Source: Metallyticus violacea (lineage: Eukaryota; Arthropoda; Insecta; Mantodea; Metallyticidae). From it: a DNA stretch of 64,000 nucleotides. The notes under the pieces were generated by a model. That model had not been told where the DNA came from. It worked only from the letters and a program-made list of their open reading frames with translations, and ran no database searches. Each line of letters starts with the position of its first letter. Within the stretch, counting starts at the first letter, position 1. This document shows positions 32,127-43,693 of the stretch, piece after piece. The translations under genes and the position numbers were made by a program. The DNA is taken from assembly GCA_030762175.1 (NCBI GenBank), contig CM060831.1:141425001-141489000 (forward strand). Direction: 5' to 3'.

Positions 32127-33249
32127 TTTTCCTTCCTTCATTCCTGAACATGGGCGCCGATTTCTGTTATGCATTGGGGCGGGGCATTTGTAAATACATA
32201 TGTCAGCGATATTAACCATGACACAAGTCTGTAAATATTCACCTCGCTCTAATTAAAAAGTAAATATCTCTTAATGGTATCATTAATAAGCAGACAAAAT
32301 AATATTAATATGAATTTGTTCCATTATATGTTATTAGTTCGTTATTAAGTTAGGAAATGTTAAGCATATTAACTTCAGCGTGAAAGTGGTTAATGTTCTC
32401 TAAACGTGCCAAAGTACAAGCACAGGCTCTGTTTACGATATGCGCGCCACTCGTGAACAATGCCCTCCTCTGACACATTGCGTTATCAGCACATTCCTCT
32501 GTCAGCCATCTTTCCAGCTCCCAACAGATATACTGTGCAGGCGACATTATAAGCGTTTTATAGCAAGCACCGACATTCTCACTGTAGTAAATAAAGGCAC
32601 ATGAAATGACTGTCTAAGATGAACTTATTTCTCTGTGCATGGCAGCCGTTGAGTGTTAGTTACAATTTCATTGTCGCAAACCTGAGCAAATGTATTAACC
32701 TCACATACCCCGAACAAATGGGAAATCAGGAAACGCTAGTTTGAAATCGTAAATACTGCGCAATTAGCGAATTGTTTGTGGTTAGGAACTCCAAATATGC
32801 GGTGCCACAATAGAGGATGAACCGCTCGCATTGCTGCCATATTGATTCGAGCATGGTCGACACAAACAAACATCGAACCCCTCCACTCCATTCGTTAAAT
32901 ATATAACGCCCCTTAAGCCCAGCTGTCCTGCATCAAACACCATTTGAGGTGAAACCGGTTACCATGGAAATGAGATTCGTTTAAAAAAAAATGGCGAAAA
33001 CGTGACGTTAATGCAAACGTAAATTTAGCGTGATGTGAAATGGAATGTACGGCGTTGATAATTGGGTATCACGCTCGGACGAACTTGATTTTTGTCCGTT
33101 ACGTTAAATTTCGTACATACCTGTCCTGGTACATATAGCGGGACAAAAATGTGTGTGCTACCTCTGATGCCCCATAAATATCTAGCGTTTTCTTTTCAAT
33201 CCTTGGCCCTTCATTCGCAAGGACATTGCCCTCTTACGTTTAAGGATTC

Positions 33250-33250
<1 letters not shown>
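32127..33250. other. Spacer with a GC-richer block at 32380-32570
   Basis: The block contains GATATGCGCGCCACTCG, GCGTTATCAGCACATTCCTC and CCATCTTTCCAGCTCC, all unlike the AT-rich surroundings. It has no open frame with a known motif. 32800-33180 is also mixed in composition (for example CGCTCGGACGAACTTG). Regulatory DNA or old unique sequence are both possible. Confidence 0.3.

Positions 33251-33292
<42 letters not shown>
33251..33292. repeat. (AT)n microsatellite
   Basis: About 20 AT units abutting the hairpin element. Confidence 0.97.
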
Positions 33293-33342
33293 TATTAATG
33301 GAGTGATAAAAACTTCTAAAAAGCATAAAAATTCATAAAAAA

Positions 33343-33536
33343 ACACTCAGAGTGCAATATAAAAAAGTTCACATAAAATTTCACACTAAAAACCGTAAAA
33401 TTGAACACTAAAACCACACGTTTCTCATCACTTGACCAAGAGCCAAGCTCGAAATATCCGTGTGGTTTTAGTGTTCAATTTTACGGTTTTTAGTGTGAAA
33501 TTTTATGTGAACGTTTTTATATTGCACTCTGAGTGT
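33343..33536. mobile_element. Near-perfect 78 bp-arm hairpin
   Basis: Arms 33343-33420 and 33459-33536 are inverted copies differing at one base; the loop is 38 bases. Both arms contain CACACTAAAAACCGTAAAAT. AT runs lie outside both arms. No coding sequence. Such near-identity means a recent origin or continuing correction of one arm by the other. It may be a small hairpin-type transposon or the inverted end of a larger retroelement. Confidence 0.9.
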
Positions 33537-33881
33537 ATATATATTAGATTAAATGAATATTCCTACTAATTATAGCCTCCCCCCTCTCTCTCAGTATCTT
33601 TTCATTTTCAAAACAAAGCAATCGAAACAACTATACTATCAACTTTCTGAGGTGGGTTGAAAAAAGAATATAAAATGTGCTGATGTCATAAATTCCTTGC
33701 AGTCGTGTTTGACTATAAGGAAACAAATTGATGTTGTGAATAATGCCATTCTTATGTTCAGAATATAAATTATGGTACGTGTTGGAATTTTTCATTTAAT
33801 TGTTTCATATATATATATATATATATGTGTGTGTGGGTTATCTGCCTGCACAAGTTATAGTATATGCTTATGATATACCGA
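33537..33881. other. AT-rich spacer with (AT)n(GT)n
   Basis: Only a mixed AT/GT tract at about 33807-33836 was seen. Confidence 0.5.
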
Positions 33882-34200
33882 AGGTACCAAAAATGCATAT
33901 ACACTTTTACAGTAGATATCTATTTAATATATTTCGAAGTTGTACCGAAAAACAACAGTAATGTGTAGTATGATGTTCTGTAAACAGATGTGACTCACAT
34001 ACATTTAATAGCTTTGCTACGTGACAGGTATATCAACAATTAACAAATGAAGCCAAGGTTATTGTATGATGTTCTGTAAACAGATGTGACTTGCACTACG
34101 TTATGCTTGCGTTTCTACAACAAAATGTAGCCAAGATTATCGTTTCAACAGCGGAAATCCATTTTGAAGTGGAGAATGTTTTTGAAGGTCAAAGGCAATG
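33882..34200 (+). mobile_element. Family M2 transposon, copy 2 (5' part)
   Basis: Aligns with 5443-5775 from 'GGTACCAAAAATG' on, including both copies of the GTATGATGTTCTGTAAACAG motif (near 33968 and 34065). A transposase start corresponding to the ATG of copy 1 has mutated (AAAATGTAGCC). Homology is lost after AAGGCAATGGAG near 34200. What follows to 35729 shows nothing recognisable. Confidence 0.78.
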
Positions 34201-35729
34201 GAGCCTTTGGTATACAGCAGATAGCATACATTCTGTAAATGTGTATGTGGCATATTTAATACAAAAATGTAACGGATATACAAATCAATTATTTCATACT
34301 TCATTATATTTCCATACTGAAAATAGAAAAAAAATAACAAATTTGTTCTCTGTTTCTCTCTGTGCGCGCGTGTGTGTGTCAATATGATTTTTATGAGCCA
34401 CCAAATAATTTCATCACATTAGTTGCAACCATATATGATCTTGCGGGGTGAAGTGAGAAGTTAGTTGTATTACTTTGACATGCGATTGCAACTGTGTGGA
34501 AACTCATATAAAGTCAATGCAGATATAACAAATCAGCTTCTAGGTATGAAATGGTAACACAAATCTGAGATTTAAGTTTATTTATCTTAATCTTGAATAA
34601 TTTTACAGAATTATTATTTTTAATTGTCTTTGTGGGAAAGTTGTTCAAATATGTATTTAACTTGGGAATTAATGGCTGTTTTTTTCATATCCTTATGTTT
34701 AGCAAGGTATGAGCTTTAAAATGCTCTATTGTACAGAATACTATTTTAAGGATTTTGAGAGATATATGTCTATTTGGCGAATTTTTGCATGAAAATCATT
34801 AAATCTAGACATTCGCCTTTATATGTTGCAATTGTATACAAATACATTAACACCTAAAACTTGTAAGGTGATTTTTTTTATAATTTTCCTTTAAGTTTTA
34901 TATGAATTCATCTTAACTTACTAAAGGTAATGCTCGCTTGATAGCTTGCTTCCTAACTTTGGTAAACCCCTAATGTTCATGATATTAACACTGTCCTAGA
35001 GGTTACATTTTAAGCATCCTAAAGGAAAGAGTAAAAGATACAAAATTAACAGCCTCTGGCGAATTGAATATATTTTATGTTCGACACTTTAAGAGAAACA
35101 TACCTAAAACAAAGCAACTTTAAATTATTAAAAATTGGTTTTGTAATATTAGAGTATTTATAAATAAAATAAAGTTCAGAACATACTTACAAAAATAATA
35201 AAATTAAGTAAACGGATATCCCTTTGCTTAATTTTAGGTTATCATATTAGTTGTAATTTATTTCTGTTTATGTGCTGAGATTGAAAACACTGTAAGTGTT
35301 TCTATTTTAAATACGGCGTGTTTCTCCTACATTCATATCCACTTATAGAGTTTGTCTCTGATAGTGTAACTCATATCACAAACGAGCTATTAGGTACTTT
35401 CTAGAGTTAGCAGTATTTTAATAAATGACTGCATGGCATGCGATATTCCATTTAGTTTCTCAACGTAGTCCATAACAAACCTTCATGTCTGTTAACCATA
35501 GTGAAGTATAAAACCCGTATATGTTAAACGTACTGCCGTTTTTCAAAGACATTTAAATAACAGTATTTTTTTAAAAGGAGAGAATTAAAACAATCACTGC
35601 GTTATTATTTAATCTTTGGACTTCCGCTCTTGAAGTCCAAATCCCTTGGGAGCAGCCATCCAGATCTTGGACTATCTCGCGGTTTCGCCTGGTTATTTAG
35701 GCAAATTTTTGGATTGATATTTTTTCCCA
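34201..35729. other. AT-rich spacer
   Basis: No supported feature. A 98-codon top-strand frame beginning at 34091 overlaps the M2 copy and runs on into non-homologous DNA, so it is not a gene. Confidence 0.45.
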
Positions 35730-36002
35730 TCATTTCCCCTCTCTACCATTTCCTTCTGTCCTGGTTGCATGATAGTAAGTGTGAAGTGAAACGGTGGGTG
35801 GTGTAACGCGACGTGGCGGTGGATTTGTGCCTTGGAGAAAGTTTCTGCATCCGGCGGGTTCTGCCTGTGGGCCTCTAGGAACTCGACTTTGGGAGGGAGG
35901 GGACATTGTGTCTTCCGCAGGCTTGCAGAAGTCTGGGATCTGCGATTTAGATGAATTATAACCAGTGATAGTAAAATAACACTCTGAATGCATGATGAAC
36001 AA
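35730..36002 (-). other. GC-rich 90-codon open frame, unrecognised
   Basis: The bottom strand reads without stops through a proline-, serine- and arginine-rich stretch (FCKPAEDTMSPPSQSRVPRG, then GCRNFLQGTNPPPRR). The DNA at 35770-35930 is the most GC-rich patch for several kilobases. The composition resembles the basic, proline-rich first ORFs of some retroelements, or a processed exon. I recognise no domain and no splice sites are obvious. Confidence 0.3.
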
Positions 36003-36185
36003 AAGAGTTGGAATTTAGAAACAATTAATTTTGCACAAAACGAATACTTTAGTGACAGGAGTACTTTTAACCAAAATATATGATTGCATGATTATTTTTT
36101 CTAGTTATATTGTGACAAGAAGTCATTGTTATTTTATTAATGTTATTAAGACATGTATAGGAACATACTCATTATTTCAATAATC

Positions 36186-36389
36186 GGCCTTCCTGACTGA
36201 GGTTTTTCCAGGTTTTCTTTATTACTCATAAATGGCAAATGCCGGGGAGGTACCCTGAACATACCCTGGAACGCTTCCTTCCTTAAAAAAATCCTTTCCC
36301 AATGTATCAATTCATCTTATGTATCATCAGTGTCCACCACCTGTAATGCCGCAGTAGTTAAAACATGCCTTAAATACTACCAAAAAAAT
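36186..36389 (+). mobile_element. SINE-B copy, 5' truncated
   Basis: Starts at TTCCTGACTGAGG, just after the tRNA-like head, and runs through GGGGAGGTACCCTGAA to the 3' tail. No head, no clear target duplication. Confidence 0.9.
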
Positions 36390-36579
36390 AATAATAGTAT
36401 CATATTTAAGGCCACTGGTTCCAAAACTCAATATGTCCACATATTAAAAAAAACGAGATAATGCACATTCTATAATGTTGGCAATACCTTGTCTTATATG
36501 GTCATTTTTTTTTCTGTAACTCATAATTCATTTTATCCTTGAGATATTTAAACCTTAAATACAGGACTTTGTTCCAGAA

Positions 36580-37530
36580 AATTGTATGTCCACAGCGCAC
36601 TCTGTTCCAAAACTCTTTATGTTCAATGCCAAATGGATATTGAGGGGAATGTTTTACTGTTAGTTTGTTATTATTTGTATAAAATGGTGGGAAATGAGAA
36701 AAGTTTAATAATATTAAAAGCAGTTTGTCAGCAATTCGTTCTTTATTGTTGGCATGTTACATTATACAGTAGAAAACTTTTTAGACGATTAGGGGAACTT
36801 CTATGCAAAGTTCGGATGAGATGGAATTGGTCAGTTTAAAAAATGTAAGGTCAAGAAATGTTAGGGGGACTAATGAAAGTAGAGTAAAAGGGAAACGTGG
36901 TAATTTATCCGCAGATATAGAACATTGGAACCCAAGTTTCTTGGATATCTCGGCGGGTAACGGCCGGTCAACCGGAGATCAGGGGCTTTATAGGTGCAAG
37001 GGAATAGTAGGATAGGAATAGCTGTCAAATTTTGTAATGATAAGTTAACGAGAGGATTGGCTAGCGAGCATGAAGGATGTTTGGAAATTTGCAAATAAAG
37101 GAAAGTATTAATGTAGGTCTATTTGGACAAGTGGCCACGGCCAGTTCCTATAGGCTACACTGCTAATTTTTAGTATTAAGGAAATTTGGTTTGCTGTCAT
37201 TTAAAAGATTGAAACTATAGTGGTGATTGTTTATGTTGGGATTTATAGCTTTATTTATAATAATGGGCCCAAGTCTTCTAGAGGAAAAGGACAAGGGTTC
37301 AGTTACAAGGGAAAATTATAATTTGAAAGGGAATGAATTAGTTTTGACATCGTTAAGTTTAGATATTTTGTGAGTTAATGTAAAACATTTTAGGAATAGT
37401 AGTCGTGGGAATAAATTTTAAAATTTAGTGTATAGGAGGATAGAAGGGAGCCCGGTCCCCTGGATATTCCAGTAGGCAACTGCTGATGAACCAGGGACCA
37501 GGGTCCAAAATTTAATCAATAAAAAAATGT
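36580..37530 (+). mobile_element. 3' end of a LINE related to the 46.3-47.5 kb copy (inferred)
   Basis: The segment 37440-37510 shares GGATATTCCAGTAGG and CTGCTGATGAACCAGGGA, in order, with 47270-47330, where it follows a recognisable LINE RNase H and tail. It is therefore probably the same element's 3' untranslated region. The sequence upstream (from 36580) has short open frames but no readable LINE motif, so the left boundary is a guess. Confidence 0.45.
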
Positions 37531-37714
37531 AGTATTTAAAATATATAACGAGGGTTAATTTGTTAAATACCCACATAATCTTATGTATATTTCGGAGCCA
37601 AGTTTGACACTTTGTTTATTAAATTTAATTGTAATTTAAAGTTGTTTGATGAAATAAATTCATTCACGCAAGAAATGTGAGCTGAAAAGAATTATACAAT
37701 AGAGATAGCTTAAC

Positions 37715-38330
37715 ACACAAATGAATGCGGAAGAAAGTGTTGGAACTTGTGAAAACAAAATATCTAACTGTGAACCAAAACGTTACAGAAAACGAACGCG
37801 AGATGTCCCCACATGAAAGAAAAATCAACAGAACCTGGTATTACTACCAGGCTGCCTATTACAGCCCAGGTATAATTTTACTGTGTGTGAAGGAACGTCT
37901 AAATCTGTGCAGAGTAAAGACAACACATTTATCTCTTGCTGAAGGTTTTAAGGTTCCAACGAAAAAGCTGCTTGTGTTCACCATCGCTTAAGTAATACGT
38001 CATTTCCAGCTTCTGTGCACATAGTTCGTGTGTTTGCCCACGGTTGTGGCGGGCAGAATAAAAATCAAACGATGATGGGTATGCTAGATGCCGTCGGATA
38101 GAGCATTCGGTCGCATTGAGAAAGTTATTCACAAACGGGAAACTATCCTAAAACCAGAGCATTATGTAGAAATATTTAAAGATTTTGGAACAGTGATTTG
38201 TAATGTTGCATTCTATAACCGAACGAAAATCTCCTGGGAATTGGCACTTCAAATTTGCTCCTTCAAAAAGATTGATCATACGAAAAAATAAGTGTTTTAA
38301 GCATTCAAGGAGAAAGAATCTACTTTACAG
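37715..38330 (+). pseudogene. Transposon ORF with a GCGGQNKN motif, family uncertain
   Basis: Top strand, several frame changes. HIVRVFAHGCGGQNKNQTMM (about 38015) is followed by DRAFGRIEKVIHKRE (about 38100) and LKPEHYVEIFKDFGTVICNV. The spaced pair 'aDgCgGQNKN' and 'DRaFG.IEK' recurs in a large set of repeated insect proteins thought to be transposon-encoded (DUF7869-like, with a DDE-like fold); this link is from memory. Upstream, ENEREMSPHERK may belong to it. Stops and frame changes make it non-functional. Confidence 0.5.
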
Positions 38331-38746
38331 ATGTAAGAGCAACAAAGAGTTACAGTTAAGTTATTACAATTAATATTTGCAAAACCTTTAGAGCCAACAT
38401 TTTTACCAACATTTCAAAAAATACAGAACGTTGTAAATGTTTTGAAAAAACATTTTGGTACTGAGTGGCAACTGAATTCTGCAAGGAGCTGGTCAATTTA
38501 TATAGCAAGAAGAGAAGAAGACGAACCAAAGAGTGATAATGACGTATTTTAGTATTATTATTTTGAAAACATAAGACAAAACCATGATTTATACTGACGG
38601 GGTTTAATATTGTTATTTTGTAAAAACAGTGTGATAAATTTAATTTGCTTTTAAAAAATGTAATATTATATTATGGCCTCTTCACATTGCTTATATATAA
38701 ACAGTAATTATAAAAGTAGAAAAGGATAAAGCACTTAAGATAAAGT
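38331..38746. other. AT-rich spacer
   Basis: Probably still decayed transposon sequence at its left side; nothing distinct. Confidence 0.4.
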
Positions 38747-38863
38747 CACACTTGAAATCGCTATATTTCGAACCCGTTCAGTTCTTCTATGGCAAGAAGA
38801 TTTCGCTTATCTTCTTGCCATAGAAGAACTCAACGAGTTCCAAATATAGCGATTTCAAGTGTG
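38747..38863. repeat. 55 bp-arm hairpin with a 7-base loop
   Basis: Arms 38747-38801 and 38809-38863 are inverted copies with four differences around the loop TTCGCTT. Both contain CACACTTGAAATCGCTATAT. A further inverted pair, ACAGTAATTA at 38701 and TAATTACTGT at 38867, lies outside. No open frame. Confidence 0.9.
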
Positions 38864-39539
38864 ATTTTAATTACTGTTAATTTGTTACATTGTTAATAGT
38901 GTTACTTTATGTGGTTGCTGAGTTTTCTGCAAAATAAACAATAAAACAGTTTATTTAACTAAGGTTTATTACATAACCCATTCCAAAAGTCATCATGTTC
39001 ATTACTGTTTGTTCCAAAAGTAAACTTCTCCTCTTATATGTTCCAAAATTAATTATTTACAACGTCATATATTATTATTATTGTTATTATCTACAATGTA
39101 ACTCTAGATAATTGCCTCTTATCGCAGATCAGGTTGTAGCATTTGGTTCTAATCAGCCAATTTTTTTTTGAAATTTTTATTCCGGTATTTATAGCGTTAA
39201 GTTCAACCCCCCCCCCCCCCCCCGTTTTTCTCAACTTGCATTATCATGGGAATGTTGAGCTTTGGAACTAATGGCCTCGACATTGTAAATTTAAAATACT
39301 TTTTTATGTTTAAGGAAATATCTAGGCAATATTTACGGAATATTTTGATGAACGTTTCTCGAACATCAAATTATCATCCCTACCTATTAAGTGGGTAAGT
39401 CATTAATTTTCAAATTGATATAAATATTACATATTTGAACGAGGTTCCTGGGACTATTGCCACTAGAGTACGCCATTAGTCCGGAGGCAAATACTGACAT
39501 TCGACACGAGACAATAGATGTTTACAATAACGAAACAGC
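38864..39539. other. AT-rich spacer with (C)17
   Basis: Contains 17 consecutive C at 39207-39223. Otherwise nothing seen before the mariner. Confidence 0.5.
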
Positions 39540-40500
39540 AGTTGCAAGACTTAGACACTTCGTCAGTGTATAATCCGTGAGCAGCGCTCCGTTGCGCGAT
39601 TTTTGTGGGCTTAAGGTAATAGAACCAAGAAATATTCGTAAAGAAATGCTTGCATTTATGGTGACAAGTACCTGTCACTTCAAGCTGTGTACAATTAGGT
39701 GCAGAAGTTTTCTGAAGATGGGACACGAATCACAGACGATCACCGCGTCGGCTGGCCAACGGAGATTGCCCCAGAGGCGATTTTGTAATGGGTTGAAGAT
39801 TTAATTCGAGCAGATAGAAGAGCAACTAACTATAGACCCCTATAGCCGCTCCTATTGTTTGTTCACACGGCATAAAAGGTTAGGTTTTCTCAAAGTCTGT
39901 GCATGATGTTGACCGCATAACACAAGATGCAAATAATGGATCTGGTATTACAGCATCTAAATTGCTACCACGATATGCTAGCCGAATTTTCACAATGATG
40001 AATTTTGGGTTCGCCATTATCAGCCCGAGACAAATTGTGGTCAAATTAGTGGAAGTTACGTCGCCTGCAAAATAAAAGTTTAAAGTGACACAAGTGATGC
40101 CCACATCATGAAGGTGTACTGCTCTGCATTCCAGCCTCAAGGACAAACCGTAAATGCCTCTTACCTACTGAAGTATTATCAGGAAACTTCGTAAGGTCCT
40201 CCTCACGTTGTCATGCAAGGTGTTTCTCTTGTATGACAACGCGCTTCCTCATACTGCCAACAAGACAGAAGATACTGCGAAATTTCAAGTGGGAAGTTCT
40301 CGAGCATCCTCCATATAGTCCCAGCGTTGCACCAAGCCACTTCCATTTGTTCGGCCCTCCTAAATAATCCTTCGGGTGAACCTTTTCCCGACAACGCAGC
40401 TGTAGAAAAGGAAGTCGGCACCAGCTTGTGAAACGATGGGACAAGAGGGAGGTTGTGTTGAAAAATAAAAGCATTTTTCAAATCGATACACTTTTTTGTT
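39540..40500 (+). pseudogene. Mariner transposase remnant (DD34D type)
   Basis: Top strand, heavily frameshifted. N-terminal part: EPRNIRKEMLAFM, then GTRITDDHRVGWPTE when frames are followed by eye, and DLIRADRRAT. Middle: FGFAIISPRQ at the first catalytic block (DESWV has decayed) and FQPQGQTVNASYLLKYYQE. Second block LLYDNALPHTANKTED (about 40232). Third block WEVLEHPPYSPSVAPSHFHLFGP (about 40290), in which both the SPDL and the catalytic D have changed. Tail KLVKRWDK. Roughly full length, so the whole transposase was once present. No inverted ends identified. Confidence 0.82.
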
Positions 40501-42257
40501 TTAAGTTCTATATCCGTTTGTAACTTATTGGTTTGCCTTTGTACCAACTTTAAATATAGGTAGGTATAAATATAGCTATTACCATTTAACTGTGTAATTT
40601 ATACATTTTATTATACTGAATTAATCTCATTTTTTGTACATTATAATTTGCTTACAAATAATTGTTTCTGTACAAAGGATTCAGTACCTTAAATAAAGGT
40701 GATAACAGAACTTAATAAGAAGAAAAAAAAGTTATACATACTTTTACTCCATCTCTTAGATTCTTCGAAAAGAAAAGAAATATTTAATCTCGAAACATAT
40801 GGCAACAGTGTTAATGTTGTGTATGGTTAACTTATACATTTCGAATGCATTAATTATGTGTTTGTTTGCATGAATTTATGGTGAAAATCAGTTCATAGGG
40901 CGTTGTTCATAGGTTTAAATCTATTTTCATCAGCGCTATGAAATAATATTTAACTCATTGATGCCAAATCAATTTTTGAACTCAAATGTTTAATATAAAC
41001 CTTTTATTGAATTTACGCCAAAAAGCTTCGAGTTATGTGTAAATAGGTAGGATATTATTTATTCTTTTTCTGTTTGTCTACACATATATTACAGTCCAGA
41101 AGGTAAATAGGAATTAATTTTCTTTTTGGCCAAAATGGTATTAGAAGATTTTGTTCTATTTATAGCATGAAATTATCCCATAAAATTGTGACCCTGAGTT
41201 CCCTTTCACGCTGTATTATTTGATGGTTTAATTCTACGAAATTCAGTAATGTAAATAGCGATATCTGATATTATATCAGAATTTTCAGATAACCGTTTGT
41301 TTAAAGCTGTTTGAGTGGAAGGCAAGAATTTACGGCTTAGCTCTGTCAGTAGAAGTGAAGCATTCTATATTTTCAAACATTCTGTAGACCCTCTCTTTTT
41401 CCTCCCTTTACTGTGCAATTAGCTAATTGGGTAACGTGATGCAGTTTCTCGTCGATAAAATGTACAACAGCTTGGAACTAAATGAATTAACTCAGTGACT
41501 CATTGTTTAACTTGTCAAAAAAAGCGGGCAAACTTTTACTAACATTTAATTATGTGAGCTTATTTTTCATCAAAGGTGTGCTTATAAACATAATTAATTT
41601 TAACATTTTTGGGCTAATCTAAACATTATGTTTACACTTGAATTATTATGTGGATGAAAAAGAATTATTTGATAGAGTTTATAGTTGGTTGGCGCCAGTA
41701 GGTATTTTATATTTGCCTATTCAGACACTTTTTCCAAGCTGGGAGTCGAAAGTGTAAGGCTGAAATGGTATTTCATATTGCGTAAGTCAATCTGATATAC
41801 ACTGTCGTTTTAACAGTAAACGCGGAGACCGATTTCCATAGCATTAGTCCAAGAAAGTTTACTATTAGAAAAATATAGATTTTTGAATTCACATGTGGTT
41901 TCTAAAGAGTCCATGTTATAAAATTGTTAATGCAGTTCGTTTATGTTACGTTACTTTATTGCATGTTTAAGAAACAAACAAAGAGAATTTTTAATTTTTA
42001 GGAATTCAATAATTATAACATTATAAAGGAGTTTAATATGCTATTTTTGAATACCTGGTGTTAGTACGAATGTTTATATTAATGAATTACTCTAAATTCA
42101 ATGCCTTCTTTTATTATTTTTGTGGCGTCCCTGTATCACTGGAGATCATTTAATTCGTAGTTTTCCTGTTACTGTAACAATTAGGGAGTGTGGATTTCCC
42201 GTAAGAAATTTAAATCGGGTTGAAAAGGATAAATTATAACTACTAATACAAATTTTG
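40501..42257. other. AT-rich spacer
   Basis: About 1.7 kb in which I see no gene, repeat copy or structure. Confidence 0.5.
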
Positions 42258-42816
42258 GTGATTTGTTTTATTTACGGACGCTCTTAAACATCTCATCCTC
42301 CTCTTCAATTCAGGGCGTGAAACGGCCGATAAATTTTGCTCAGATGCCTATTCTTTCAGACTTGAGGTTAAACGCCACGGGTAGCCGAGGCCGTTAAGGC
42401 GCAGACTCGTGAGCGGGAGGTCTGAGGTTCGATTCACACGAGGACTGTCCTCCCTGACTGGGGTTTTTTCCAGTCCTCATAAATGGTTAATGCTGGAGAG
42501 GTACCCTAAACTTAGGCCTAGAACGCTTCCTCCCTTACTAAAATATCCTTTCCTAATTTATCATTTCATCTCATGTATCATCAGTGTTCACCGTATGTGG
42601 TGCCTCAGTAGTAAAAACGGGCATTAAACACTATTAAAGAGGCTTGAGGTTCTTTTACATGCTGTAAATCTACGACATGGGACCCACTTTACTTCCGCAG
42701 GAAGCCATGCTTAGGATTTTTACGTCCGAAAAAATCCATCGACCTTGGCCGGCATTGAATCCACGATCTTGGGTCTACGAGGCAAGTATCTTTCCCACTG
42801 AACCACCAGAACTGAC
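42258..42816 (-). mobile_element. SINE-A copy split by a SINE-B insertion
   Basis: The bottom-strand SINE-A 3' half lies at about 42258-42369 and its 5' half resumes at 42643-42816 (CTTGAGGTTC, GGAAGTAAAG region, GATTTTTTCGGACGTAAAAA, head). Removing 42370-42651 restores a continuous element. Confidence 0.93.
42370..42642 (+). mobile_element. SINE-B copy nested in the SINE-A
   Basis: Full-length top-strand copy from ACGCCACGGGTAGCCGAGG to ACACTATTAAAGAG. It is flanked by CTTGAGGTT at 42361-42369 and 42643-42651, which is SINE-A sequence duplicated on insertion. Confidence 0.95.
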
Positions 42817-43185
42817 GCTGATTCCGAGAATACGATATAGTTCTTGTAGGAGAAATACAATAGGTTCATTAATTGAATGAATAGTAAAAAATTAAGGGTA
42901 TTTCAGAAACTTCAATAATGCATTATATTTCAGTACACTTTAATACTATCCATTTTTTTTAATTCACTGGGTATTTAATATTAGCTGATTTTACTTTCAC
43001 GTTTATAAATAGTTCTATGAGAATAGTTTATTAATTCTGTATTCATATAAAGATGAATGATTGATTTTTAACAATAAATAATTGTTTTCTATATATTAGG
43101 AATAATATGCTGTTGACGACAGCATTTTAGAAATTAAAATTTAATTGCTACTGTGGTAATTTTATGTGACTAGTAGCATAAGTGA
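42817..43185. other. AT-rich spacer
   Basis: Nothing recognised. Confidence 0.5.
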
Positions 43186-43403
43186 CCAATTCCTTGGTCT
43201 AGTGGTTAGTGTTGCTGACTTATGGTCGGGAGGCTCGGATTCGATTCCCAATATTTAACTTAGGAACGGGGTCCACCCAACCTCGTGAGGACAATTGGGG
43301 AGCTGCTTGATGGAGAGGCTGCTTTCTTCGAAAGCGATCGACGGGATGCCGCATACGGATCACATGCCCCGTTGCAATGCTTTGTTACTTGAAGAAAAAA
43401 AAA
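43186..43403 (+). mobile_element. SINE-C copy 2 (tRNA-derived)
   Basis: Head TTGGTCTAGTGGTTAGTG and B box GGATTCGATTCCCA, body GGGGTCCACCCAACCTCGTG, ending in GAAGAAAAAAAAA. Better preserved in the B box than copy 1. The stop in an A run suggests a poly(A)-type tail for this family. Confidence 0.85.
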
Positions 43404-43693
43404 TGTACCTGTTAACAAAAATAGGTTTCTGTGAAGAAATATTTGAAATTGTCGCCTTTTGACCTGCAATTTATTCACACCTGGAATATATCATGACGAT
43501 ATTTTTCCCCAACACGAATTCCTGTTCAGAAGTAGCTTTTAACATTCATTTAAACCTGAAAAAGAAGTTTCTGAGCAAACAGAAAAATAAAAGAAAAAAT
43601 TCAAATATGCCAAAGAAAAATGCAACGCAAGATCCGGGGATAAATAATTATAGTATTAATAAAGCAGTTATCTCAGACAACAACGTCGTATAA

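Noticed and set aside
37455..37505. CTGATGA next to a stem, resembling a hammerhead ribozyme core
   Set aside because: The required GAA strand and stem II are not present in either copy, so the match is to seven bases only.
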